Of a DNA stretch of 64,000 bases, positions 11,920 to 21,569 are shown piece by piece. The notes beneath the pieces are model-generated. The model made no database searches, was not told the DNA's origin, and worked only from the letters and a program-made list of their open reading frames with translations. The position numbers and the translations under genes are program-made. This DNA is from Lysobacter sp. KIS68-7. Lineage in GTDB: Bacteria; Pseudomonadota; Gammaproteobacteria; Xanthomonadales; Xanthomonadaceae. Location of the stretch: assembly GCF_021284745.1 (NCBI RefSeq), contig NZ_CP089925.1, positions 2,541,001-2,605,000 on the forward strand, written 5' to 3'. Within the stretch, counting starts at the first letter, position 1; every line of letters starts with the position of its first letter.

Positions 11920-13590
11920 ATGCTCAGCCATCTCGCGATCAAGGACTTCGCCGTCGTCCGTTCGGCCGAACTGGACTTCGGTGCCGGCCTCACCGTCATT
12001 TCCGGCGAAACCGGCGCCGGCAAGTCCTTGCTGGTCGACGCACTCGGCTTCCTGTCCGGTGCGCGCGCCGACAGCGGCGTGGTGCGCCACGGCGCCGAAC
12101 GGGCGGAACTGGTGGCCGTATTCACGCTCGACGACGCCCCCGCCGCCGCCGAATGGCTACGCGACGCGGAACTCGACGACGAGGAAGGCGCCTGCCAGCT
12201 GCGCCGCACGCTGCGTGCGGACGGTGGTTCGAAGGCGTGGATCAACGGGCGGCCCGCGACGATCGCGCAGCTCACCGAACTGTCCGGTCACCTGGTCGAG
12301 ATCCACGGGCAGCACGAACACCAGGCGCTGATGTCGCGGACGAGCCAGCTGGCCTTGCTCGATGCATTCGGGCGGCATGACGCGTTGCTCGCCGACGTGC
12401 AGACCGCCGCGCGGAACTGGAATGCGCTGGTGCGCGAGCGCGCTGCCCTCGCCCAGCGCGGCGATCCGGCGGATCGGATTGCATTCCTGCAGCATCAGTT
12501 CGACGAATTGGCGCGGGATGCGATCGAACCTGCAGCGTTTGCGGAGTTGGTGGCGACGCACAAGCGGCATGCGCATGCAGCCGGGTTGATCGCGGCCTGC
12601 GATACGGCGTCCGCGCGGTTGGGCGGCGACGAAGGCCCGGCGCTGGGGCGATTGTTGCAGCAGGTGCGCAACGAGCTCGCGCGGCAGGCGGAGCATGAGC
12701 CGCGGCTGCTGGAGATCGACGCGATGCTCGACACCGCGGCGATCCAGATCGATGAAGCAGCTTCGTTGCTGGAACGCGTGCGCGCGGACCTCGACGTGGA
12801 CCCGACAGCCTTCGACGAGCTCGATCGCAAGCTCGGGCGGATGCATGACCTGGCGCGCAAGCATCGGGTCACGCCGGATGGACTTGCCGCGCATCGCGAT
12901 GCGTTGGCGGCGGAGCTCGAATTGCTGCGTGGTGCGGGTGAGCGTGTGCGCGTGCTCGACGGTGAGATCGAAGCGGCGCGTTCGGCGTGGGCGAAGAAGG
13001 CGCAGGTGTTGACGAAGGCGCGCAAGCAGGCAGCTGCGTCCTTGTCCGCCTCGACCACCGCGCTGATTGGTGAGCTCGGTATGGGCGGCGGCAAGTTCGA
13101 CGTGGCGCTGGAAGCCAACGGCGACGGCGATCCGGATCCGCAAGGCGCCGAGCGCGTCGAATTCCTCGTGGCAGCGAATCCGGGGCAACCGGCACGTGCG
13201 CTGCGCAAGGTCGCCTCCGGCGGCGAACTCTCGCGCATCTCGCTTGCGATCGAAGTGGCCGCATTGGGACTCGATGCAGTGCCGACGATGGTGTTCGACG
13301 AAGTCGATTCCGGCATCGGCGGCGCAGTCGCCGATATCGTGGGCCAGAAGCTGCGCGCCCTCGGTGCGAAGCGACAAGCCTTGTGTGTCACCCACCTGCC
13401 GCAGGTCGCGGCGCAGGGCCACGCGCACTATCGCGTGAGCAAGGCCTCGGGCGATGGCATGACGCAGAGCGCGGTGTCGAAGCTCGGCGCGAAGGATCGC
13501 GAAGAAGAACTCGCGCGCATGCTCGGCGGCGTGGATGTCAGTAAGGAAGCGCGGGCGGCGGCGCGGCGCTTGTTGGCGGACGTCGACTGA
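11920..13590 (+). CDS. recN: DNA repair protein RecN
   Basis: SMC-like ATPase acting in double-strand break repair. The 556 residues begin MLSHLAIKDFAVVRSAELDF, with Walker A GETGAGKSLL near residue 30, central coiled-coil sections, and C-terminal KVASGGELSRISLAIEVA (signature) plus VFDEVDSGIGGAVADIVG (Walker B). An upstream in-frame ATG at 11899 would overlap the hrcA start; the ATG at 11920 matches the RecN family N-terminus and is preferred. Confidence 0.96.
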   Translation: MLSHLAIKDFAVVRSAELDFGAGLTVISGETGAGKSLLVDALGFLSGARADSGVVRHGAERAELVAVFTLDDAPAAAEWLRDAELDDEEGACQLRRTLRADGGSKAWINGRPATIAQLTELSGHLVEIHGQHEHQALMSRTSQLALLDAFGRHDALLADVQTAARNWNALVRERAALAQRGDPADRIAFLQHQFDELARDAIEPAAFAELVATHKRHAHAAGLIAACDTASARLGGDEGPALGRLLQQVRNELARQAEHEPRLLEIDAMLDTAAIQIDEAASLLERVRADLDVDPTAFDELDRKLGRMHDLARKHRVTPDGLAAHRDALAAELELLRGAGERVRVLDGEIEAARSAWAKKAQVLTKARKQAAASLSASTTALIGELGMGGGKFDVALEANGDGDPDPQGAERVEFLVAANPGQPARALRKVASGGELSRISLAIEVAALGLDAVPTMVFDEVDSGIGGAVADIVGQKLRALGAKRQALCVTHLPQVAAQGHAHYRVSKASGDGMTQSAVSKLGAKDREEELARMLGGVDVSKEARAAARRLLADVD

Positions 13591-13610
13591 TCTTCCTGGG
13601 GCCGCGACGA

Positions 13611-13964
13611 ATGGCATTTTCCCGTAAGCCACGCTCGACGATCGACACCATCGCGCTCGTTGCCATCATCGCCGCGCTCTCGATCGAGCTCGTCGGTTAC
13701 GGGTTGGCCTGGTCCGCGACGGCGCGCTGCGCAGACGCCCTTTACGAGGAAGCCAGCGCACAGGATGTCCGCGGCCGCACCCTCCACGGCGATCGCGTGT
13801 TGCTGACACGGGACGCCGTGCACGCGCAGATCACTGGGCCGTTCGAAGTCACGGCATGGATTTCGATGCCCCGCGACCTGCATGCGACGATCTACTCGAA
13901 GCGCTTCCGCATCTGGCCGTGGGGAACGGATGCGCAGAAGACGGAAGTCTTGTACGCGGTGTGA
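13611..13964 (+). CDS. Hypothetical protein with one N-terminal membrane segment
   Basis: A 117-residue protein, not recognised. Residues about 12-32 (DTIALVAIIAALSIELVGYG) form a single hydrophobic segment after a basic N-terminus, suggesting a membrane anchor or signal. The remainder is a small soluble domain with a single Cys. It lies 20 bases after recN on the same strand and 21 bases before a VOC protein, so it may be in a short operon. Confidence 0.65.
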   Translation: MAFSRKPRSTIDTIALVAIIAALSIELVGYGLAWSATARCADALYEEASAQDVRGRTLHGDRVLLTRDAVHAQITGPFEVTAWISMPRDLHATIYSKRFRIWPWGTDAQKTEVLYAV

Positions 13965-13985
13965 CTTGCAGCAGGGAGAACATCG

Positions 13986-14390
13986 ATGCTCGTCGAATCC
14001 TGCATTCCCGTCGTTCCAAGCGCCGACCTCGAAAAGAGCCTTCGCTTCTGGGCCGATGGCCTCGGCCTGACCATGGATCGCCCGATGCGCAAGGACGGCC
14101 GTCTGATCGGATGCATGGTGCACAACGAGCGCCTGTCCTTCTGGCTCAACCAGCGCGCAGGCACGCCGATCAAGCCCGACGATTACCACGGACTCAGCTT
14201 GTACTGGTCGCCCGGCGACCTCCATGCGATCAGGGAGCGGCTGTTGCGGCTGGGTTTCCAGGCCTCCGGGATCGAGGATCGGGATTACGGGCAGACGGAG
14301 TTTTTCGTCGTGGATGACGACGGCTATACGCACTGCTTTGGCGTCGCTACGTCCGACCTCGTCAATACACGGCCCGCGAGACCGGCGTAA
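13986..14390 (+). CDS. VOC (glyoxalase/bleomycin-resistance-like) family protein
   Basis: A 134-residue protein with the vicinal oxygen chelate layout: N-terminal beta strand [22 protein letters not shown], then [11 protein letters not shown], a central helix ([16 protein letters not shown]) and C-terminal [16 protein letters not shown], the strand that usually supplies a metal-ligand Glu. Substrate cannot be inferred. A GGGAGA site lies just before the ATG. It is 35 bases from the alcohol dehydrogenase gene downstream. Confidence 0.8.
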   Translation: MLVESCIPVVPSADLEKSLRFWADGLGLTMDRPMRKDGRLIGCMVHNERLSFWLNQRAGTPIKPDDYHGLSLYWSPGDLHAIRERLLRLGFQASGIEDRDYGQTEFFVVDDDGYTHCFGVATSDLVNTRPARPA

Positions 14391-14425
14391 CGTTGCATCC
14401 GACCCTTCCCCCCAAGGAGATCGCG

Positions 14426-15454
14426 ATGGACAGGACCATGAAGGCCGCGGTGGTCCGCGCATTCGGCCAGCCGCTCGTGATCGAGGAGGTCCCCGTCCCG
14501 CGGCCCGGGCCCGGCGATGTGCTGGTGAAGATCGAAGCCTGCGGCGTATGCCACACCGACCTGCACGCAGCCGAGGGCGATTGGCCGGTGAAGCCGTCGC
14601 CGCCTTTCATTCCCGGCCATGAGGGCGTGGGCGCGGTGGTCGCGGTCGGCGCCGGCGTCAGCCACGTCAAGGAAGGCGACCGCGTCGGGATTCCGTGGCT
14701 CCATTCGGCTTGCGGCTACTGCGAACACTGCCTCGGCGGTTGGGAAACGCTGTGCGAGCGGCAGCAGAACACGGGCTATTCGGTCAACGGCAGCTTCGCC
14801 CAGTACGCGCTTGCGAACGCGGGCTACGTCGGCCACCTGCCGAAGGGCATTGGTTTTGTCGAGATTGCGCCGGTGTTGTGCGCCGGCGTCACGGTCTACA
14901 AAGGCCTGAAGATGACCGATACGCAGCCCGGCGATTGGGTCGTGATCTCCGGCATCGGCGGCCTGGGTCACATGGCGGTGCAGTATGCGAAGGCGATGGG
15001 CCTGAACGTGGCCGCAGTGGACGTGGACGACGACAAGCTCGCACTCGCGCGGCACCTGGGCGCCACCGTGACGGTCAACGCGCGCAGCACCGATCCGGCC
15101 GCATTCCTGAAGAAGGAAATCGGCGGCGCGCATGGCGCGCTGGTCACCGCCGTGTCGCCGAAGGCGTTCGAGCAGGCACTGGGCATGATGCGACGTCGCG
15201 GCACGGTGTCGCTGGTGGGCCTGCCGCCGGGCAGCTTCCCGCTGGACATCTTCGGCATGGTGCTCAACGGCATCACGGTGCGAGGCTCGATCGTCGGCAC
15301 GCGACTGGATCTGCAGGAGTCGCTGGAGTTCGCCGCGCAGGGCAAGGTCGCCGCGACCGTTGCCGCCGAGAAGCTGGAGAACATCAACGACATCTTCGCC
15401 CGCATGCACAAGGGTGAGATCGAGGGGCGCATCGTCCTCGACATGGCGGCGTAG
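14426..15454 (+). CDS. adhP: Zinc-dependent alcohol dehydrogenase (AdhP-like)
   Basis: Medium-chain dehydrogenase that interconverts primary alcohols and aldehydes with NAD. The 342 residues hold the catalytic zinc residues ([15 protein letters not shown]), the four-Cys structural zinc lobe ([15 protein letters not shown]) and the Rossmann motif [24 protein letters not shown] at 14414-14420 decides the ATG at 14426 over an upstream in-frame TTG. It converges on ackA with 15 bases between stops. The neighbouring acetate kinase and phosphotransacetylase suggest a shared role in two-carbon or overflow metabolism, but this is inference. Confidence 0.9.
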   Translation: MDRTMKAAVVRAFGQPLVIEEVPVPRPGPGDVLVKIEACGVCHTDLHAAEGDWPVKPSPPFIPGHEGVGAVVAVGAGVSHVKEGDRVGIPWLHSACGYCEHCLGGWETLCERQQNTGYSVNGSFAQYALANAGYVGHLPKGIGFVEIAPVLCAGVTVYKGLKMTDTQPGDWVVISGIGGLGHMAVQYAKAMGLNVAAVDVDDDKLALARHLGATVTVNARSTDPAAFLKKEIGGAHGALVTAVSPKAFEQALGMMRRRGTVSLVGLPPGSFPLDIFGMVLNGITVRGSIVGTRLDLQESLEFAAQGKVAATVAAEKLENINDIFARMHKGEIEGRIVLDMAA

Positions 15455-15469
15455 CCCGCGCAGCGTTGC

Positions 15470-16651
15470 TCATCCCGCAATGGCCGAGAGAGTGTGCCGC
15501 GCGATCATCAGCTCTTCGTCGGTGGGCACGGTCCAGGCCCGCGTGCGCGAACCGGCGGCCGAGATGCACGGGCCTCCGGCTTCGTTCGCTTCGGGATCGA
15601 GATCCACGCCCAGCCACGCCGCGTCGCGGCAAACGCGCTCGCGAATCACGGTCGAGTTCTCGCCGATGCCACCGGTGAAGACGACCGCGTCGAGTCCTCC
15701 GAGCGCGGCCGCAAGCGAGCCCAACTCGCGCCCGATGCGGTAGACATAGAGATCGACCGCGCGCTTCGCGCCCGGTTCGGCGGAGGCGAGCAGCGTTCGC
15801 ATGTCGCTCGACACGCCGGAAACACCGAGCAGCCCCGACGCGTTGTAGATCATCTTCTCGATGGCGCGCGCGTCCATGCCCCGCTCGTCCATGAGGTAGA
15901 GGATCACGCCCGGGTCGATGGAGCCGCATCGCGTGCCCATGGGCAGGCCGTCGACCGCAGTGAACCCCATCGTGCTCGCCACGCTGCGCCCCGCCTGCAT
16001 CGCGCACATGCTCGCGCCGTTGCCCAGGTGCAGCACGACAGTTCGGCCCGCAGCGGCGACCGGATCGACATGCGGCAGCCGCGAGGCGATGTACTCGTAG
16101 GACAGCCCGTGGAAGCCGAAACGGCGCACGCCCTCGACGTGCAGCGCGTACGGCAGCGCGAACATCTGCGCGACCTCGGGGATGGAACGATGGAAGGCCG
16201 TGTCGAAGCAGGCGACCTGCGGAAGATCGGGGCGCGCCGCGAGCAGCGAGCGAATGGCCGCCAGGTTATGCGGCTGGTGCAGCGGAGCGAGGGGGATGAA
16301 CGCGTCCAGGCGCGCAAGAACGTTGGCGTCGATGCGCACCGGCGCGGCGAATTCCATTCCGCCGTGCACCACGCGATGGCCCACTGCGAGCAAGGGTTCG
16401 TCGGGGAGTTGCGCGCGCACGAAATCGACGACGTGGTGCAGCGCCCCTTCGTGGCCGAGCGCCGTGCCCTTGGGCCATGACTTCGTCCCGCGCTCCGCGC
16501 CCGCGGCATCCCGCGCCTTGAAACGAGGCTCGGTGTGGATCGACTCGATTTGCCCGCGCAGTGCGGGCTCGAGGCCCTGCGCACGATGGAAGTAGACGCA
16601 GAACTTGAGGCTCGAGGAGCCCGCGTTGACGACCGCGATCGCGCCGGTCAT
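15470..16651 (-). CDS. ackA: Acetate/propionate family kinase
   Basis: Transfers phosphate between ATP and acetate (or a short acid). The 393 residues begin MTGAIAVVNAGSSSLKF, with the N-terminal acetokinase signature, and have GHRVVHGG, VACFDTAFHRSIPEVA, the second signature RRFGFHGLSYEYI, HLGNGAS and the catalytic region DAVVFTGGIGEN. The ATG overlaps the stop of the upstream acyltransferase gene (ATGA), indicating coupled expression. Confidence 0.93.
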   Translation of the reverse strand: MTGAIAVVNAGSSSLKFCVYFHRAQGLEPALRGQIESIHTEPRFKARDAAGAERGTKSWPKGTALGHEGALHHVVDFVRAQLPDEPLLAVGHRVVHGGMEFAAPVRIDANVLARLDAFIPLAPLHQPHNLAAIRSLLAARPDLPQVACFDTAFHRSIPEVAQMFALPYALHVEGVRRFGFHGLSYEYIASRLPHVDPVAAAGRTVVLHLGNGASMCAMQAGRSVASTMGFTAVDGLPMGTRCGSIDPGVILYLMDERGMDARAIEKMIYNASGLLGVSGVSSDMRTLLASAEPGAKRAVDLYVYRIGRELGSLAAALGGLDAVVFTGGIGENSTVIRERVCRDAAWLGVDLDPEANEAGGPCISAAGSRTRAWTVPTDEELMIARHTLSAIAG

Positions 16652-17595
16652 CCGCTCACCGCGCGCCCGGCGTCGAGGCGTCGTGCATGCGCGAGGCGTA
16701 CGGCCACGGCGCAGGAGGCAAGGCGCGCGGTGACCGAGTCCGCGCGGCTGGTGAGGATGATCGGTACGCGGGCGCCCAGCACGATGCCGGCGGCGTCGGC
16801 GCCGGCGAGGAAGGTGAGGCTCTTGGCGAGCATGTTGCCCGCCTCGAGATCCGGCACGACCAGCACGTTCGCGCGGCCGGCCACGGGGGAATCGAGATTC
16901 TTGATCTTCGCCGCCTCGAGGTCGATCGCATTGTCGAGCGCGAGCGGCCCGTCGAGGATGGCGCCGGTGATCTGGCGGCGATCCGCCATCTTGCACAGCG
17001 CCGCCGCTTCCAGGGTCGAAGGCACGTCGGGGTTCACGGTCTCCATGGCCGAGAGGATCGCGACCCGTACCTCGGCGACGCCGAGCGCATGCGCGAGGTC
17101 GATCGCGTTCTGCACGATGTCCACCTTCTCCGCGAGCGTCGGCGCGATGTTCACCGCCGCATCGGTCACGATCAGCGTGTCCTCGTGCCCCGGCACGTCC
17201 ATCACGAAGCAGTGGCTGATGCGCCGCGCCGTGCGAAGCCCGGTTTCGCGCTTGACCACCGCGCCCAGGAGCTCGTCGGTGTGGAGGCTCCCTTTCATCA
17301 GCGCCTCGGCGCGTCCCTCGCGCACCAGCGCGACGGCGCGCACCGCCGATTCCACGCTGTGCGGGCTGTCGACGATTTCGATGCCGTCCAGGTGGAGGCC
17401 TGCCGCCTTCGCAGCGCCGTGGATGCGTGACTGCGGACCTACGAGGATCGGCGCGATGAGGCCGAGGCGGGTTGCGTCGATCGCGGCCGAGAGCGAAGAC
17501 GCGTCGCATGGATGCGCGACGGCCGTGGGCATGGGCGGGAGTGCACTGCAGCTCTCGATGAGCTGATCGTATTTGCGCTTGCGGGTCTCATTCAT
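16648..17595 (-). CDS. Phosphate acetyl/butyryltransferase family protein
   Basis: Makes acyl phosphate from acyl-CoA, feeding the kinase encoded downstream. The 315-residue protein corresponds to the stand-alone PTA/PTB catalytic domain: EALMKGSLHTDELLGAVV, then the block RISHCFVMDVPG, then ADAAGIVLGARVPIILTSRADS, typical of this family. The ATG at 17593-17595 is chosen because GGAAGGGGAAG lies just upstream; the frame is open nine codons further. Whether acetyl or butyryl is the substrate is not visible. It overlaps ackA by four bases and follows a 68-residue gene by 23 bases. Confidence 0.88.
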   Translation of the reverse strand: MNETRKRKYDQLIESCSALPPMPTAVAHPCDASSLSAAIDATRLGLIAPILVGPQSRIHGAAKAAGLHLDGIEIVDSPHSVESAVRAVALVREGRAEALMKGSLHTDELLGAVVKRETGLRTARRISHCFVMDVPGHEDTLIVTDAAVNIAPTLAEKVDIVQNAIDLAHALGVAEVRVAILSAMETVNPDVPSTLEAAALCKMADRRQITGAILDGPLALDNAIDLEAAKIKNLDSPVAGRANVLVVPDLEAGNMLAKSLTFLAGADAAGIVLGARVPIILTSRADSVTARLASCAVAVRLAHARRLDAGRAVSG

Positions 17596-17618
17596 GTCTT
17601 CCCCTTCCGGCGAGTGGG

Positions 17619-17825
17619 TCACTCCTCCATCAGCGGTCCCATGCGGGAGTGGATCAAGACCAGGACCTGCCTTTGGGGCGATCCCTCGGGATAAGACTCA
17701 GCCAATGAGGCCAAGTGCTGCAGGAAGGCGGGCACCGCAGGGGAAGGCACCGTGTACGCCGCAACTGCGGTAATCGCCTCGACAAGTGCTTTGGCGACGT
17801 CGTCCAACTGTTCGGTGTGGGGCAT
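17619..17825 (-). CDS. Small hypothetical protein upstream of the phosphotransacetylase gene
   Basis: A 68-residue soluble protein, largely helical by composition (DDVAKALVEAITAVAAY ... AFLQHLASLAESY). A very strong ribosome site (AAGGAGG, seven bases before the ATG at 17823-17825) supports it as a real gene despite its size. It is first in a three-gene unit with the acyltransferase and ackA. Function unknown. Confidence 0.7.
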   Translation of the reverse strand: MPHTEQLDDVAKALVEAITAVAAYTVPSPAVPAFLQHLASLAESYPEGSPQRQVLVLIHSRMGPLMEE

Positions 17826-17927
17826 GGTCGTTCCTCCTTGTACGGAGTGAACGCGACCACTCGCTGGGTATCGGCCAGAATCAAGCCGAACCGCGGAGCG
17901 TCGTTGCGGGCGGGAACGGAAGCGCTA

Positions 17928-18350
17928 TCAGCGTTCAACAGCATCGTTCCCGCTGTATCGCCGCAGCGGCGATCGATCTCCCACGAACCAGATGTGCCCG
18001 AATGGGTCCACCAGACTGCCTTGGCGATGCGGGCCCCACGGCATGTCGTGCACGCGCGCCGGATACGTGCGGCCGACGGCTCCGGCGGCGATCGCGCGAC
18101 TCAGAAATGTATCCGGATCGTCGCAAAAGACTTCAACCCGGACCGATGGCATTCCGAGTCTCGCGGGATAGTCCCAACCGTTATTCGCCGGCTCACCGAG
18201 AAACACCGGCGCGCCCGCGATCTCCAGGCCGACGACCGAACCGAGGTTCCATAACTCTTCCGCATCCATTGCGTGGCGATACCACGCCGAGGCTTCCGCC
18301 GCGTTCGGAACGGCGAGCATGACCGAGATGATCGCGTCGTTTGGCTGCAC
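17928..18350 (-). CDS. VOC family protein (glyoxalase-like)
   Basis: A 140-residue protein with the PhnB/glyoxalase-like pattern: ISVMLAVPNAAEASAWYRHAM at the N-terminus, VFLGEP, the central RVEVFCDDPDTFLSRAIAAG and C-terminal WGPHRQGSLVDPFGHIWFVGD, the hallmark DPFGHxW strand. The start is a GTG (18348-18350) with GGGAGG about eight bases upstream. Substrate unknown. Confidence 0.83.
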   Translation of the reverse strand: MQPNDAIISVMLAVPNAAEASAWYRHAMDAEELWNLGSVVGLEIAGAPVFLGEPANNGWDYPARLGMPSVRVEVFCDDPDTFLSRAIAAGAVGRTYPARVHDMPWGPHRQGSLVDPFGHIWFVGDRSPLRRYSGNDAVER

Positions 18351-18637
18351 CGTTCGAGCCTCCCAATCAAAGCTTCAACGTCCTTCGAGAAGCAATCGAC
18401 CACCACCAAGCGAACGCAGCACGCCTGCAAATCGCGGTGTAGGACCGACACGCACTCGGTTGTCGCGACTGCAGGGCGGCCATGGATGGCCACCCGGGCG
18501 GAGCTCCGGTTGCATGGATGCGGCTTGTAGGCGCTCCGACAGGCGCGATAACCGAGGGCGTGGCGGTCCGCCCCCTCCGGAGCCGAGGCTTTCACCGCTC
18601 CAGAAAAGAAGGCCACCTCACGGCGGCCTTCCAATCG
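18351..18637. other. Intergenic region with GC-rich palindromic words
   Basis: No supported gene. It contains GGCCATGGATGGCC at 18478-18491, a short inverted repeat also found in the REP-like element near 23.7 kb, followed by GC-rich sequence with further short palindromes. This suggests a decayed copy of a dispersed intergenic repeat. The right end carries the terminator listed separately. Confidence 0.4.
18602..18634 (-). terminator. Rho-independent terminator after the secreted 159-residue protein gene
   Basis: On the minus strand, AAGGCCGCC and GGTGGCCTT pair around a GTGA loop and are followed by CTTTTC. It starts immediately after the stop of the gene at 18638. Confidence 0.7.
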
Positions 18638-19117
18638 TCATGGACATTCAGGCCCGTTGTACGACAGCGCCGACGGATTGGCCATCGACGAGATCCCGTT
18701 GCTCGTGTCCGTCAGTTTGATGTTGGTAAACACCACGGAAACAATGCTCGCAGACTGACCCTTCGGGCAGACCAGCGAGCTTTCCGGCGCCGGAATGGTC
18801 ATGTCCCCGGTGATCTTCCCATTCTTGTCGACCGAGAAGGTGCTGCTGACGTAAACGTTGTGCAGCACGTCTTCCTTGGCGCAATGCTTCGGGCAAACCT
18901 GGCCGACTTTGACGCACTGATAGCGGGCGCCGGCCGTTGCGCTCGCGACATAAGTGATGCCGTTCCCGGTGTTGCCGAGCCCGACTTCCGACCAATTCAC
19001 CACGACATGCGGCGAGCCGAGCCTCGCGCTTGGGGCGCGCAGGAAATGGGTGGCGGCCATCGCCGCGGTCGAGACGAGGGCCAGGGCGAGCAGCCATAGC
19101 GTCCGTTTGATGTGCAT
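18638..19117 (-). CDS. Secreted hypothetical protein
   Basis: A 159-residue protein with a clear Sec signal (MHIKRTLWLLALALVSTAAMAA, cleavage near AMA). The mature part is Ser/Thr/Gly-rich with several Cys (CVKVGQVCPKHCAKED, VCPKGQ, PECP), compatible with a disulphide-stabilised periplasmic or extracellular protein. GGAGA lies six bases before the ATG, and a terminator follows. I do not recognise the family. Confidence 0.72.
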   Translation of the reverse strand: MHIKRTLWLLALALVSTAAMAATHFLRAPSARLGSPHVVVNWSEVGLGNTGNGITYVASATAGARYQCVKVGQVCPKHCAKEDVLHNVYVSSTFSVDKNGKITGDMTIPAPESSLVCPKGQSASIVSVVFTNIKLTDTSNGISSMANPSALSYNGPECP

Positions 19118-19244
19118 AGGGTTCTCCGTTTGCCGCAGGCCGGGTCAGGTCGGAGCCAGGAAACGCGACGGCTCCAACTAACCCAAACGGAGTAATCCCC
19201 CGTTCCGGCTCCCCCGAACGGGTGGGGTTAACCAGACCTCACAA

Positions 19245-20696
19245 TCAGCGAAGCCCTTCGTCCACCACCGCATCCTCGGCCACGCGCACTTCCAGCTTCG
19301 CGTCTTCAGTGAGCCGCCCCGTCTTCCAGGACCCACGCGCGAACCAGGCAAGCGACACCAGCGCAATGGCGATGTTGGTGACGGGGAACGACCACCAGAT
19401 GCCCGTCTCGTGCAGCGCCGTATGGCGCGACAACACGAAGGCCAGTGGAAACTGCAGGACCCATTGCGACACGATGGCGAGCACCATCGCCATCAGCATG
19501 TTGCCCGAGGCGCGGAAGGCGGAGACGACGCACAACTGCACGCCCATCGCGCCCCAGGCCAGGCACATGATCCGCACGAACGCGGTGCCGGCCTCGATCA
19601 CGCGCGGGTCGCCCGGGATGAAGAACGCCACGACATGCGGCGCGAATGCGAAGACGAGGACGCCGGCCACCGACAACACGGCGAACGACAGGCCCGCACC
19701 CAGCAGCGTTGCGCGACTTGCCCGATCCAACTTGCCGGCGCCGATGTTCTGCCCGGCCAGCGTCGAAACGGCCATCGCGATGCCCATCGCGGGAATCGTG
19801 ATCACCTGCAGGATGGTCGAGCCCACGCCGTACGCCGCGATGGTCACGGTGCCGAAGGCCGCCACGAGGAACTGCATGAGGATGAGGCCGAAGCCGCGCG
19901 TGGACAGCTCGATCGAGCCCGGAAGGCCCAGCAGGAAGGCCCGCTTGACGTAAGCCAGGTCGATGCGGAAATGCGAAGGGGCGATGTGGATCCCGTGGCG
20001 CCCCCCCAGGAAGATCACGATGCCCGCAGCCGCGGCGATGGCCTGCGTGACAAGCGTCGCGAGCGCCGCACCCACCACGCCATGGCCCTTGATCGGCCCC
20101 CAACCAAAGATGAAGAGCGGATCGAGCACGAAATTCAACGCGACGGTTGCGAGCACGATCAGCAGCGGAATGCGGACCTGCCCCACGCCGCGCATGAGCG
20201 ATTGGAACATCGCGTACACGAACACGAAGATGATGCCGATGAACGACACGCGCATGAAAGCGAGCGCACCGCCGTAGACATCGGCCGCGACGCCGAGCAA
20301 ACGCAGCAGGTGCGGCGACAACGCGTAACCGATCGCACCGAGCACCACGGAGGTGAGCGCCACCATGATCATCGTCTGCGCCGCGACGTGGTTGACCATG
20401 TCCTGCCGCCCTGCCCCCATGTACTGCGCGGTCAGCACCGCGCCGGCCATGGCGAGCCCGGAGCCCATGGCGATGACGAGGAAGGTGACGGGGAAGCTGA
20501 CGGAAACCGCAGCGACCGCGCTCGCGCCGAGGCGGCCGACCCAGAACGCATCCGTCAGTTGGTAACCCGTCTGCGCGATGTTGCCGAAGATGATCGGAAT
20601 CGCGAGGACCGTCAGCGCGCGGGTGATCGATCCTTCGAGGAACAACTGCCGGCGATCCTTGCTGCCGGCATTGGGGCCGCGCGTTTCGGTAGGCAT
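19245..20696 (-). CDS. MATE family efflux transporter
   Basis: Cation-coupled multidrug exporter of the inner membrane. The 483 residues contain about 12 hydrophobic segments and MATE features: IPIIFGNIAQTGYQLTDAFWV at the start of TM1, then VGRLGASAVAAVS, a repeated half-structure and QNIGAGKLDRA (the second-half equivalent of the QYMGAGRQDM element). The ATG at 20694-20696 is chosen over an upstream TTG; neither has a clear ribosome site. Substrate unknown. Confidence 0.9.
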   Translation of the reverse strand: MPTETRGPNAGSKDRRQLFLEGSITRALTVLAIPIIFGNIAQTGYQLTDAFWVGRLGASAVAAVSVSFPVTFLVIAMGSGLAMAGAVLTAQYMGAGRQDMVNHVAAQTMIMVALTSVVLGAIGYALSPHLLRLLGVAADVYGGALAFMRVSFIGIIFVFVYAMFQSLMRGVGQVRIPLLIVLATVALNFVLDPLFIFGWGPIKGHGVVGAALATLVTQAIAAAAGIVIFLGGRHGIHIAPSHFRIDLAYVKRAFLLGLPGSIELSTRGFGLILMQFLVAAFGTVTIAAYGVGSTILQVITIPAMGIAMAVSTLAGQNIGAGKLDRASRATLLGAGLSFAVLSVAGVLVFAFAPHVVAFFIPGDPRVIEAGTAFVRIMCLAWGAMGVQLCVVSAFRASGNMLMAMVLAIVSQWVLQFPLAFVLSRHTALHETGIWWSFPVTNIAIALVSLAWFARGSWKTGRLTEDAKLEVRVAEDAVVDEGLR

Positions 20697-20807
20697 GGGA
20701 GAGCGCTGCGATGCGCGCGACAAGGCGTGGTGCGCCAGTGTCCGCTATCGCCCAGTCGGCGTCATGCGAATAAATTCACCAGCGCGTCAGATCACAGTCC
20801 GTTGACT

Positions 20808-21569
20808 TCAGTTGTCGAAGAAAACGGCAAAGCCGACGCCGCCTTGCCAGGTATCGGCATTGCCGCCCAGGCGATGACGAACACCGATGTCGAGTTGCAC
20901 ACGCGGCGTCGCCTGCCAGGTCAGACCAGCGCCGCCCATGCTGCCATCACCGATCCCGTCAAGGTGTTGTGCCGCAAGTTCCACGTACATGCCCAGCGCC
21001 GGGGTCAATGTCCAGCCGTCGTTGACGGCCAGCAACTGACTATCGGTGTCTCCCTGCACCGCTTCCGCGTAAAGGCCGAGCGAATGATCCGCGCTGCGCT
21101 GCCAATTGACGCTGGCCCCGAGCAGGTATTGGTTTCGTTCGGCGCGAAGTGCCCGCGCTCCGTCGGTGAACTCAACGCTGCCAAGCAGTCCCCAGCTGAC
21201 ATCACCCGTCGCGGCCGGTGCGAACTTCATCGCCAGCGACGTATCGGAACGGCCATCCATGGTGGGGCCTGGTCCTTCGAGTCGATTCCAACCCGTGCCG
21301 AGTTGCAGTTCCAGCGAATCACCGATGCCTAGTCGAAACAGGGTATCGGCGCTGTACAGCGAGATGCCGTCAGCACGAGTCCAATCGGGCAGCCCCTGTT
21401 CCAGCGTGAAACCGCCGGGTTGAAGTACGGCAGGCGTGAACCCCAGGCCAGGACGGTCGTATCCGGGATTGTCCGCAGCCCGCGCCAGCGCGGGCGTGAT
21501 CACAAAGATGCCAAGACACAGAGTCAAGGCAGAACCCAGGATTCGATTCCCCCATCCGGTCAAGCGCAT
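20808..21569 (-). CDS. Outer-membrane beta-barrel protein (phenol-degradation MetA-like transporter family)
   Basis: A 253-residue protein with a signal peptide (ILGSALTLCLGIFVITPALARA) and a repetitive amphipathic beta pattern (SLELQLGTGWNRL, QYLLGASVNWQRS, PRVQLDIGVRHRLGG) ending in a terminal aromatic-containing strand (GVGFAVFFDN), as in outer-membrane barrels. It resembles the putative MetA-pathway-of-phenol-degradation transporter family by layout. GGAGGA precedes the ATG at 21567-21569 and decides the start over an open upstream extension. Confidence 0.75.
   Translation of the reverse strand: MRLTGWGNRILGSALTLCLGIFVITPALARAADNPGYDRPGLGFTPAVLQPGGFTLEQGLPDWTRADGISLYSADTLFRLGIGDSLELQLGTGWNRLEGPGPTMDGRSDTSLAMKFAPAATGDVSWGLLGSVEFTDGARALRAERNQYLLGASVNWQRSADHSLGLYAEAVQGDTDSQLLAVNDGWTLTPALGMYVELAAQHLDGIGDGSMGGAGLTWQATPRVQLDIGVRHRLGGNADTWQGGVGFAVFFDN

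Noticed and set aside
11901-12275. N-terminal extension of HrcA
   Set aside because: It would run antisense through recN and gives a Ser/Arg-rich sequence unlike any HrcA. The ATG at 11898-11900 matches the family.
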